64,000 bases of DNA from NCBI RefSeq assembly GCF_029960785.1, contig NZ_JASBQE010000012.1, positions 124,001 to 188,000 on the forward strand. Direction: 5' to 3'. The stretch comes from Polyangium sp. 15x6. GTDB taxonomy: Bacteria; Myxococcota_A; Polyangia; Polyangiales; Polyangiaceae. Shown piece by piece: positions 44,519-52,125 of this stretch (position 1 is its first letter; each line of letters begins with the position of its first letter). Below the pieces are notes generated by a model, which was given only the letters and a program-made list of their open reading frames with translations, made no database searches and had not been told where the DNA came from. Made by a program: the position numbers and the translations under genes.

Positions 44519-44824
44519 GCCGCCGCGCCGGGGCGCTGCCCCGGACCCCGCGGGGGCTGTTCGCCCCTCGACCCGAACCAGCGCAAGCGCTGGACTCGGG
44601 TTGGAAGAACCGCGCGATGCGCGGTTCTTCCACAGGCCGGTGGCAAGACCAGGAACGGCGTTGCCCGTCGCGGCGGTCTTGGTTGGCAGGGTCGTAGCTG
44701 GTCTTGCCTTGGCCTGTTCGATGAACTGCGCATCGCGCAGTTCATCGACCCCGGGTCCAGCGCTTGCGCTGGTCCGGGTCCAGGGGTGGACAACCCCTGG
44801 TCGGGGTCCGGGGTGAAACCCCGG
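44519..44824. repeat. REPIN-like intergenic element, copy 3 (inverted relative to copies 1 and 4)
   Basis: This copy reads as the reverse complement of copy 1. It starts one base after the SGNH hydrolase stop with a GGGGC hairpin, then CCAGCGCAAGCGCTGG and a hairpin GGAAGAACCGCGC with its mirror (about 44603-44631). A spacer follows, then the hairpin around 44719-44747, CCAGCGCTTGCGCTGG, and a terminal CCGGGG-TGAAA-CCCCGG hairpin. It ends 27 bases before the stop of the convergent SUMF1-like gene, filling the whole space between two convergent genes. Confidence 0.85.
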
Positions 44825-44851
44825 CGCTACGCTCCGCTGTGAAACACCACC

Positions 44852-45823
44852 TCAGGGTGCGGGGGGCGCGTTCATCGCGCAGCGGACGCCGAGGTATCCG
44901 CAGCGGTACGTCGTCTTGAAGACGGCCGTCTTCCCTGCTTTGACCTCGTCGCCGCTGTCGCGCCAGCTCCCGCCGCGTCCGAAGCGGGCCGAGCTCACGA
45001 CGTCGTTGCCCGTCGTGGTCCACTGGAAGATGTTGCCCGCGAGATCGAGCACCCCTTGCGGGTTCGCGCCGGCCGGGAAGCTCCCGATCGGGCAGGGGCC
45101 GTCACGCTTCGTTTTTCCCGACCAGCAGAGCTGCTCGGCGGGCGCCTCGTTCCCCCACGGATAGGTCCAGCCTTCCGGCCCACCACGCGCCGCCCACTCC
45201 CATTCTTCGCCGCTCGGCAGGCGCTTGTTCTGCGCTTTGCAATAGTCGGTCGCCTGCACGAAATCGATGCAGATCATCGGCAGGTTCCCTTTCCCTTCGG
45301 CGCCGTACGTCGAGGGATCGCAGACCTTCACGGCGCCGTCGTTGCACTTCTTCGATTGCACGCACGCCGCGTACTGGTCCGTCGTGGCCAGGTTCACGTC
45401 GAGACAGTAGTCCTTCACCGTCACCTGGGCCTTGATCGCGGCGAGCTTGAAGCTGCCGCCCTTGATCCGGACCATCCCGGCCGGACAGCCGCCGGTGTCG
45501 GGCACGCTCGCCGGAGCGGGCGTCGCCGCCGGGGCCGGTGTCGCGGTCGGCTCCGGCGCCGCGCTCGCGATGGGGCTTGCCGTTCCCGGTGCGGCTGCGG
45601 CGCTCGGCGCCGGCTCGGCTTGGGCCGCGGGCGTCGTGGCCGGCGCCGCGGGCTTGTCCGCGTTTGCCGCGACGTTCGAGGGCCCCGCGGGCGGCGGCTC
45701 ACTCGCGCCGCCGCAGGCGCTCACGGAGGCCAAGACACACGCGGTCACCCACGCGAACGGGGCCATGGCGACCGCGCCCGCGTGCGCCCCGTGCAATGCG
45801 TTCTTCCATCGTTTCACCGACAT
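44852..45823 (-). CDS. Lipoprotein with formylglycine-generating-enzyme (SUMF1) fold
   Basis: 323 residues from ATG 45823 (ribosome site GGAGGG). A lipoprotein signal ends in ASVSAC, followed by an Ala/Pro linker of about 75 residues. Residues 112-318 form the FGE-sulfatase/SUMF1 fold (CPAGMVRIKGGSF, LPSGEEWEWAARGG, YPWGNEAP, GVLDLAGNIFQWT, FGRGGSW, LGVRCAM). True formylglycine-generating enzymes need two active-site Cys; bacterial relatives of this fold often serve other roles. It is last in the leftward run with the dihaem lipoprotein. Confidence 0.85.
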   Translation of the reverse strand: MSVKRWKNALHGAHAGAVAMAPFAWVTACVLASVSACGGASEPPPAGPSNVAANADKPAAPATTPAAQAEPAPSAAAAPGTASPIASAAPEPTATPAPAATPAPASVPDTGGCPAGMVRIKGGSFKLAAIKAQVTVKDYCLDVNLATTDQYAACVQSKKCNDGAVKVCDPSTYGAEGKGNLPMICIDFVQATDYCKAQNKRLPSGEEWEWAARGGPEGWTYPWGNEAPAEQLCWSGKTKRDGPCPIGSFPAGANPQGVLDLAGNIFQWTTTGNDVVSSARFGRGGSWRDSGDEVKAGKTAVFKTTYRCGYLGVRCAMNAPPAP

Positions 45824-45850
45824 CGTTCGTTCCCTCCGCGTCTCCGCCGT

Positions 45851-46369
45851 TCACATCGCCGTCACGGTGGGCGCCGCGCGATCGTCCAGCCAATGCTCTT
45901 GAATGACCAGCGAGGGTCTTGCCTTGAAAACCCCCGCCGCGTCGACCCCGCCCGTCCAGATTTGCACCACGCGGCGATCGCCGCGCCGCATCGGAAATTG
46001 CACCTCGCCGCCCTGCCGCTCGTCGCGATCGATCCAGAACGACACCTCGGCCGCGTCCCCGCCGAGCACCACCATCGCGTGCGGCTTCGTCCCGAGGCAT
46101 CGCACCTTGAGCCACTCGCGCACGCGGTACGCCGTGCAAGGCGCCGCGGCGGGGCCCGTGCGCGTCAGCCGGACCTTCGTCGCTTTTGCCCATTCGTCGA
46201 ACGTGGGCGATTTCGTCTTCTCGTTGCCCGGCGGATCCACGTCGAGCGGGACCGCCTCGCCCGGCGCCGCCGCCGACGCGGACGCGGCGGGCGGGGCCTG
46301 TGCCGGGGCCGGCGAGGACGCGGTCGCCGCCGCCATCAGCGCGAGCAGGTGGAGGGGGATGGCTCTCAT
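45851..46369 (-). CDS. Secreted protein of unknown function
   Basis: 172 residues from ATG 46369, which overlaps the upstream gene's stop (ATGA). A signal peptide (about 1-24) leads to an Ala/Pro stretch and a small beta-rich domain (about 55-170; VRLTRTGPAAAPC, VREWLKVRC, EVSFWIDRDERQGGEVQFPM). Two Cys could form a disulfide. The domain is not recognised. Coupling to the dihaem gene suggests they act together in the periplasm or outer membrane. Confidence 0.65.
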   Translation of the reverse strand: MRAIPLHLLALMAAATASSPAPAQAPPAASASAAAPGEAVPLDVDPPGNEKTKSPTFDEWAKATKVRLTRTGPAAAPCTAYRVREWLKVRCLGTKPHAMVVLGGDAAEVSFWIDRDERQGGEVQFPMRRGDRRVVQIWTGGVDAAGVFKARPSLVIQEHWLDDRAAPTVTAM

Positions 46370-48489
46370 AACGTGCGCAAGAACGCGGCGAGCGCGTCTC
46401 TCTCTTCCCTCGAGAGTTGATTCGTCTTTCCCATGCGATCGTTGTTCTTCGCGAGGAGCTCCTCGAGCGTCGCCGCGCTCCCGTCGTGCAGGTACGGCGC
46501 CCGGCCTTCGAGGTAGAGGAGCGAGGGGACGCGCAGCTCGCCGGTCTTCAATTCATCGAAATCGGTTTGGCGCGCGAGCCTCGGCAGCGGATAGACCTGC
46601 CGATCCGTGTACTCCGTCTCGGGCACGTGGCAACGCGCGCATTGCACCGCGTCCTTCATGAAAATCTCTTTCCCGCGCTGCTCGACCGCATCGAGCGTGC
46701 GCGGCTCGCGCGGCGGCGGCCGGAGGCCCGCCCGCACGAAGGCGACGATGCGCATGGCGCGCGCGTCGAGGTTCTGCGGCTCGTGCTTCGGCACGCCTCC
46801 CCAGCGGTGCAGACCGAACCCCGCGCGCAGCCGCGCCAGGAGATCGGGACTCTCGCCGACCCAGCCGTACGGACCGGGCGATTTCACGCGACCCGCGAGC
46901 ATCGGCGTCCGGCGCGGCACGCCGCGGGTGCGATCGGTCTCGGGCACGTTCTCGGCCGAGCCCACGAAATTCACGTTCGTCCCGTCCTCGGTATTGAATT
47001 TCGCCTCGTGCCACACGTGCCCATCGTCGCGCCCCTCCGGATGACAGCCGGCGCAGCCGAGGCCTCCGCTCATCAAGCGGTCCGTGGCATTGTAGAAGAG
47101 CCGCCGGCCGATGGCCGCGTCGCCGCCGAGCGGATCGTCCGCGAGGCGGACGAGCGTCGGCGCGGGCGCCTTTTCGTTGCTCAAAGCGCCGCGCGACGGG
47201 TGCGGCGCGAGCGGAATGGCGGCGAGATCGTACGTCGCGCCGCAAAAGACGAACGCCGTCGCCTCGTCCTCCGAGAGCACGACCCCCGCGGGCGCCCCGC
47301 CGCGATTCGCGATTCCCAGCGCGGGATCCCGCTCGGCGCCCACCTCGTAGGTGGCGACGACGGCCAGCGTCGGATCGACCGCGAGCGCGTCGAGCTCCAC
47401 CAGCCGATCATCACCTTCGCCCGCGACGAGCAGCGTGTCGGTGCTGCGTCGATACACGATCGCGCGCGGCTGCGTGAGAGGAGCGAGGCTCGTGCCGGGG
47501 ATTTGCAGCTCGGGCGCCGGCCCCTCCCCCACGGCCCGGATCAGCGTGGTGTGGTCGCGATGCAGCGGCGCGAGAGGCTTGTCCGAGCCCGTGACGAGCA
47601 CGTCGACCGTGGCCGCCCCGAACCATGCAATCTCCCCCAGCGCGCCGAGCGCGTGCCGCGGCGCGAAGAGCAGGCTCTCGTCGGGGGACAATGCGATCGC
47701 ATACCCGAGCGACGCATTGAGCGTCTTTCCCACGGGCGTGCGCAGCGGCGACGGAGGTAGCTCGACGCGCCGGACCGTGGGCGTGCTGCTGCCGAGCTCG
47801 TCGATCCGGGTGAGCGGCCCGCCGGTCAGATGCGAGATGTACGCGGATTGCCCGTCCTTCCGGAGCGCGATGCCCCGCGGCTCCCGAGCGACGTCGACCG
47901 TCCAGCGGACCTCGTGGCTGCGCAGATCGACGGCGCTGATCTTGTGCGTCCATGCGCTCGTCACGATCGCGAGCGATTGATCCGCCGTCACCGCGAGCCC
48001 CCAGGCGTCGGCCGGGAGTTTTACGCGGGAGGTCTCGGCGAGCGACCCGCCGGGCTCGACGCGCAGCTCGACGAGCAGCCCCGGATCGCGAATGGTCACG
48101 AGCACGCGCCCGGGCAAGGTCACGACCTGCGCGGGCGGCCCCGGCATCTCGAGGGCCGTGCCGGTCCCCGCCGACGACAACGGCAAGGCCACGCGCCGGA
48201 GCACGTTGTGATCCTCGTCCGCGACGTAGAGCGCGTCCTCGCCCACGCCACGCGCGAGCGCTGCGCCTTGACGCGGGCCGATCGACTGGGCGTTCGTGGC
48301 GGGGGGCGGCGTCGTCACGGAAGGAGCGGCGGCGACCGAGGCCGACGGCGACGCGGCGCCCGCGTCGACGGCGGTCGGGTCCGAGCCCGAGCAGGTGCAG
48401 CCGCCGCCGAGGCCGAGGGCCCCGCCGAGCGCAATCCAGGCGAGGGCGAAGCGTGAGCCGGGAGTTCCGACGCGGAGCAGGGTAGGCAC
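46366..48489 (-). CDS. Dihaem cytochrome c peroxidase/MauG-like lipoprotein with propeller domain
   Basis: 707 residues from a GTG at 48489. A lipoprotein-like signal ends at LGGGC. Residues about 75-440 contain beta-propeller-like repeats (YVADEDHNVLRRV, VAREPRGIALRKDGQSAYISH). The C-terminal part is a dihaem peroxidase fold with two CxxCH motifs, CAGCH (479-483) and CARCH (617-621). A late PSLLYLEGRAPYLHDGS segment is typical of the MauG/bacterial cytochrome c peroxidase superfamily. It could oxidise a protein or reduce peroxide outside the cytoplasm. It heads the run with a small secreted protein and a SUMF1-fold lipoprotein. Confidence 0.85.
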   Translation of the reverse strand: MPTLLRVGTPGSRFALAWIALGGALGLGGGCTCSGSDPTAVDAGAASPSASVAAAPSVTTPPPATNAQSIGPRQGAALARGVGEDALYVADEDHNVLRRVALPLSSAGTGTALEMPGPPAQVVTLPGRVLVTIRDPGLLVELRVEPGGSLAETSRVKLPADAWGLAVTADQSLAIVTSAWTHKISAVDLRSHEVRWTVDVAREPRGIALRKDGQSAYISHLTGGPLTRIDELGSSTPTVRRVELPPSPLRTPVGKTLNASLGYAIALSPDESLLFAPRHALGALGEIAWFGAATVDVLVTGSDKPLAPLHRDHTTLIRAVGEGPAPELQIPGTSLAPLTQPRAIVYRRSTDTLLVAGEGDDRLVELDALAVDPTLAVVATYEVGAERDPALGIANRGGAPAGVVLSEDEATAFVFCGATYDLAAIPLAPHPSRGALSNEKAPAPTLVRLADDPLGGDAAIGRRLFYNATDRLMSGGLGCAGCHPEGRDDGHVWHEAKFNTEDGTNVNFVGSAENVPETDRTRGVPRRTPMLAGRVKSPGPYGWVGESPDLLARLRAGFGLHRWGGVPKHEPQNLDARAMRIVAFVRAGLRPPPREPRTLDAVEQRGKEIFMKDAVQCARCHVPETEYTDRQVYPLPRLARQTDFDELKTGELRVPSLLYLEGRAPYLHDGSAATLEELLAKNNDRMGKTNQLSREERDALAAFLRTL

Positions 48490-49216
48490 GGAGATGAGAG
48501 CAACATACCGCTGCCCGAGGGTCGATCTCTATGATTTTCGCATGGTGAGGGAGGCTCCCGCGGAGACGCAATGACGGGAGCCATCGCCAGGAGGATCCAT
48601 ACGTGTCGCGTCTGGGCTGCGAGGCGGCTTCGAGATGACACCCATGCCCCGGAGCGCCTGCCGACGTGCGGGCCCGGGTTCAGACGTCCGACGGGGGCGC
48701 CGGCGATGATGCGGAGGCTCACTCAGGCGGCTGCGTACGGGTTCGTTGAGATGCGGAGGCTCACTCAGGCGGCTGCGTACGGGTTCGTCGAGGATGCGGA
48801 GGCTCACTCAGGCGGCTGCGTGCGGTCCTGCGGGGACGCGGCGGGCCTGCTCACCGGGCTGAGGAGCCTTCTGCCGTGGCGCCGGGGGCAAGTCGGGGGG
48901 CCGAGGAGGGAGCCGCATGGTCGCGGAGCGTGCGCTCAGGCGCCCGAGTACGCGTCCGCGCGCTTCGGCCCGCGGCGGGCGACCTGAACACGCACCGAGC
49001 CCTGCGCTGAGCGTGGTCTGCACGCGCTTGTGAGAGTTCTCGGCTCATGCCGCCCAGGAACTCTGCGACGCTCTGCCTGTTTGGTAAACCTCGGCCAAAC
49101 CTCACGAACGGCCTCGTCATTGCAATACCAGCGGATGTTCCTCGCCGCCGAATCGGCGGTCCGAGGCACATCCAATCGCCATCATACATCCTGGACTGGC
49201 AGGAAAGGGGGAAGGT
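48490..49216. other. Long intergenic region with tandem repeats
   Basis: 727 bases without a convincing gene. It contains the three-unit tandem repeat at 48708-48824 and the upstream regions of two divergent genes. On the minus strand, two short frames (48936-49175 and 48851-49222) contain protein-like segments that would join only with a frameshift, possibly a decayed gene, but they are too short to assign. Confidence 0.4.
48708..48824. repeat. Three-unit tandem repeat of about 42 bp
   Basis: Units at 48708-48749 (42 bp) and 48750-48792 (43 bp) are nearly identical, and a third (48793-48824) keeps the first about 29 bases before diverging. Each begins GATGCGGAGGCTCACTCAGG. There are no unique spacers, so this is not CRISPR. 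It could be read in frame as 14-residue peptide repeats, but no surrounding gene is credible. Confidence 0.85.
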
Positions 49217-49534
49217 ATGCAAACGACCAAGCGGAGAAAGGGAGCCCTCTGGATAGCGTGTGCATTCGGACTCGTGTCCGCGTTCATCACGCCGCGTGCG
49301 GATGCGCAGCCGCCGGGTACGTACTGCTGCGATTACTACGCAGGAACGAGGGTTGGGGCCGTCAGGATGACGCGCAACAGCTGCAGGTTCTACCGCACCC
49401 CGCCGTCGGGATCCAGCAGGAGGTACTGCCCCGGCTGCCTCCCTGCCGCCGCCTGCGAATCCTGCAGGTCGCTCTGGAACAGATTATGTGACATCGTGCC
49501 GCGGTCGGCTCGAGGTGCCGAACCGCCCGAATAG
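49217..49534 (+). CDS. Small secreted cysteine-rich protein
   Basis: 105 residues from ATG 49217, preceded by a strong GGGGGAAGG ribosome site. A signal peptide ends near RADA-Q (about residue 30). The mature about 75 residues hold eight Cys (YCCDYY, CRF, YCPGCLP, CESC, LCD), suggesting a disulfide-stabilised extracellular peptide. I do not recognise a family. A hairpin lies 21 bases after the stop, supporting a single-gene unit. Local GC content is slightly lower than in neighbours. Confidence 0.7.
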   Translation: MQTTKRRKGALWIACAFGLVSAFITPRADAQPPGTYCCDYYAGTRVGAVRMTRNSCRFYRTPPSGSSRRYCPGCLPAAACESCRSLWNRLCDIVPRSARGAEPPE

Positions 49535-49555
49535 TGGGCCTCGTCAATCACGGGG

Positions 49556-49583
49556 AGGGGGACAGCGTTTGCGCTGTCCCCCT
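49556..49583 (+). terminator. Terminator after the Cys-rich peptide gene
   Basis: A 12-bp perfect stem (49556-49567 with 49572-49583, 4-nt loop) stands alone in the gap. No T-run follows. Confidence 0.65.
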
Positions 49584-49814
49584 TCGCGGGCACAAGGATG
49601 AGCGTACCGCAAGAGGGGGGACGGTCTTCGTGGTCCTTCGCGAGTGCTCCGGGATGTAGAATCACCTACATGAATTGTCAGACAAGGTCCTCGGGGAGGT
49701 GTCCGTAGATACGTTCATCTCCAGCCGGAGGGCGCGGGAAGGTCGGCGCGTCGACATTGACGTTGCGCCGATGGCTTTCGGGAGGTCTCGGAGGGGGAGT
49801 CGAGTTGTCGCGGC

Positions 49815-50561
49815 TCAAGCCTCGTCGCCCCCCGCGCCGCGGGCGAGACCGAGCGCGCGGCGCAGCTCCCTTGCCGCCTGGCGGGAGACCTCGACGGCCT
49901 GGCCGTCCTTCGTGCGCGCGAGATAACCGCCCGAGGGCGTGGGTTCGAGCAGGCTCACGTGATCGAGGTTCACGAGCGCGCGGCGGTGGACGCGGACGAA
50001 GGTGCCCGCGGGCAGGCGCTCCTCCAATGCGGCCAGCGAGAGGACGGTGATCACGCGCCGCCCACCGGCCACGATCGTGACGAGCGCGCCGTCGAGCTCG
50101 GCGAACGAGATCTCCGCAGGATCGAGGAGCAACACGCCCTCGCGTGTCTCGATTGCGAGCCGCCGCGCCGCGGCGCGGGGGGCATCCGTCTTCGCAGCCA
50201 AGGCGACGCGGCGGGCGCGCTCGATCGCGACTTGCAGCCGCCCGGCCTCCACGGGTTTGAGCAGGTAATCGACCGCGCCCACCTCGAACGCGCTGACGGC
50301 ATACTCGGCGTGCGCGGTGCAGAAAATCACGTAGGGCCGCGGCTCGGGCAGGAGCCGGATCGCCTCGAGCCCGGTGAGGCCGGGCATCTCGATATCGAGC
50401 AGAATCACATCGATGCCGCCCCGCCCGAGGGCCGCGCGCACGGCGTCGCCGCGATCGCACTCGCCCGCAATCACCACGTCCGGGATCGCGCCGAGCAGCC
50501 GAAACAGGCGCGCCCGCGCGAGCTTCTCGTCGTCGGCCACGAGGACCCGCAGCGCATTCAC
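49815..50561 (-). CDS. LytTR-type response regulator
   Basis: 248 residues from a GTG at 50561, overlapping the sensor gene stop (GTGA). The receiver domain has the acidic pair DD (10-11), phospho-acceptor Asp56 in LLDIEMPG, and the conserved KP (LLKPVEAG). The C-terminal LytTR DNA-binding domain spans about 135-240 (FVRVHRRALVNLDHV). LytTR regulators bind direct repeats in target promoters. It pairs with the sensor kinase encoded directly upstream; targets are not evident from the window. Confidence 0.92.
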   Translation of the reverse strand: MNALRVLVADDEKLARARLFRLLGAIPDVVIAGECDRGDAVRAALGRGGIDVILLDIEMPGLTGLEAIRLLPEPRPYVIFCTAHAEYAVSAFEVGAVDYLLKPVEAGRLQVAIERARRVALAAKTDAPRAAARRLAIETREGVLLLDPAEISFAELDGALVTIVAGGRRVITVLSLAALEERLPAGTFVRVHRRALVNLDHVSLLEPTPSGGYLARTKDGQAVEVSRQAARELRRALGLARGAGGDEA

Positions 50562-51601
50562 GAGGTCACCTCCGGGAGTTCGAGATCGACCCGCGTGCGG
50601 CCCTCTTCGCCGCGGATCGAGAGGCGCGCGCGCCCGTCGTAGGCCAGCACGAGCCGGCGCTCCACGGTGGGCAATCCGTCGCTGCCCGACCTCGGGCCCG
50701 CGTACGCGCCTGGATTCGAGAGCGTGACGCGAAGCGCGCCCGGCGCACGTCGGATCAAGAGGCGCACCTCGCCCTCGTGCCCGGCGCCCGGACCGTGTTT
50801 CATCGCGTTCTCCGCGAGCAAGAGGAGCACGAGCGGCGGCACCGGCGTCGAGGAGGCGTCCGGATCAATCTCGAGGGCCACCGTGAACCGCGCCGGATCG
50901 CGCAGGCGAAAGAGCTCGAAGAGGGTACGCACGAGCGCGAGCTCCTGCTCGAGCGGCCACCACTCGGCGCGCACGCCGGCGAGGATCGCGCGCAGCATCG
51001 ACGCGAGGCGCAGCACGGCCTCCTCGGCGACCGCGCCGTCGACGCGGCACCACTCGGCGATGGCGTTGAGCGTGTTGAAGAGGAAATGGGGATCGAGGTG
51101 CGCGCGGAGCGCGAGGAGCTGCGCGCGCTCCGCCTCGCGTTCGAGCCTCTCGGCGCGCTCCCGCTGGGCGACGAGCCGCACCTCGAGATCGATGTCCCGG
51201 CCGAGCCCCCAGCCCCCGACCCAGTAGAGCGCGAGCGAGCTGAGGAGGTTCCACGGCGCAGTGAGCAAACTCGGCGCGAGCCGCAACCAGCGGGGGATCA
51301 CGCCCCCGATGCCGAAGACCACGATCACCCCGAGCGCCGCATACACGAGGACGCGCAGCAGCGTGGCGCGCTCGGCGGCGATCACACGCCACGAGACCGG
51401 CGCGAGCAGCGTGAACGAGGCGCAGAGCGCGAACCCGACCGCGAGCGTGGCCGAGCCGCCCGACCGCGCCTGCGCGATGAGGAGCGGGATGATGACCACG
51501 AGGATCGGCACGAGGCGGCGCGGCGCAGCAAGGGCGCGGAGCGTGGCAATCACGAGGGACTCGGAGAACTGCTCTGGTCTCCCAACCGCACTCGCCGTCA
51601 T
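50558..51601 (-). CDS. LytS/YehU-type sensor histidine kinase
   Basis: 347 residues from ATG 51601; an upstream in-frame start at 51694 exists but adds a Ser/Arg-rich stretch without coding character. Four transmembrane helices (about 30-45, 50-70, 82-102, 112-134) have little periplasmic sequence, so it probably senses within the membrane. The His_kinase family motif AHLDPHFLFNTLNA places the phosphorylated His at 172, and the ATPase domain carries LLAENAMKHGPG. It is coupled to the LytTR regulator by a 4-bp overlap. Confidence 0.9.
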   Translation of the reverse strand: MTASAVGRPEQFSESLVIATLRALAAPRRLVPILVVIIPLLIAQARSGGSATLAVGFALCASFTLLAPVSWRVIAAERATLLRVLVYAALGVIVVFGIGGVIPRWLRLAPSLLTAPWNLLSSLALYWVGGWGLGRDIDLEVRLVAQRERAERLEREAERAQLLALRAHLDPHFLFNTLNAIAEWCRVDGAVAEEAVLRLASMLRAILAGVRAEWWPLEQELALVRTLFELFRLRDPARFTVALEIDPDASSTPVPPLVLLLLAENAMKHGPGAGHEGEVRLLIRRAPGALRVTLSNPGAYAGPRSGSDGLPTVERRLVLAYDGRARLSIRGEEGRTRVDLELPEVTS

Positions 51602-51765
51602 CGAGATCGTGATAGCCGATCTCACGACGAGGCGGAACGCGAGACCGCTCGACGCATCGAAGCGCCCGCTCGCGCCCGAAGGCCGACCGCTCACGCACTT
51701 TCAGGCGGCGAACCAGGCGATCGCACCTATCCTGGCTTTGAGCATTGGTCTCATCTGGAAGCCGT

Positions 51766-52078
51766 TTCGCTGGGGCGTTGCCCCAGGCCCCACCAGGGGC
51801 TATCCGCCCCTGGACCCGGACCAGCGCAAGCGCTGGACCCGGGGTCGATGAACTGCGCTCCGCGCAGTTCATCGAACAGGCCGAGGAACGACCCCTGCCA
51901 ACCAAGACAGCCGCGCTGACCTTTCGATCGGCAACGCTGTCCCTGGTCTTCCAACGGGCCCGTTGGAAGAACTGCGCGGAGCGCAGTTCTTCCACCCTCG
52001 GTCCAGGCCGTGCCTGGTCCGGGTCGAGGGGCGGACAGCCCCCGCGGGGTCCGGGGCAGAGCCCCGGCGCGGCGGCCC
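51766..52078. repeat. REPIN-like intergenic element, copy 4
   Basis: Same orientation and arrangement as copy 1: left GGGGC hairpin, CCAGCGCAAGCGCTGG, hairpin around 51847-51873, spacer, hairpin around 51964-51993, and a terminal CCGGGGC hairpin. The hairpin loops are TCC/GGA rather than GAT/ATC, while the stems stay paired. In the right half the short palindrome has drifted (CCAGGCCGTGCCTGG). It lies between the sensor kinase start and the radical SAM gene, ending 48 bases before the latter's ATG. Confidence 0.85.
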
Positions 52079-52125
52079 AAGGAAGAGATCAATGCTCAAA
52101 TCCTGGCCCTCCGAGGAGTCCTACG

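Noticed and set aside
44483-44842. Short open frames in the intergenic repeats (MEELR... and similar peptides)
   Set aside because: The same peptides recur at every repeat copy because the DNA recurs; no coding bias or start context.
48708-48824. Possible CRISPR array
   Set aside because: The units abut with no unique spacers, and no cas genes are near.
48851-49222. Possible decayed gene on the minus strand (segments IRWYCNDEAVREVW and SVAEFLGGMSREL)
   Set aside because: The two segments are in different frames and too short to assign; not listed as a gene.
51745-52125. N-terminal extension of the radical SAM protein through the repeat
   Set aside because: The extra codons are the REPIN-like element, and the ribosome site and family start point to 52126.
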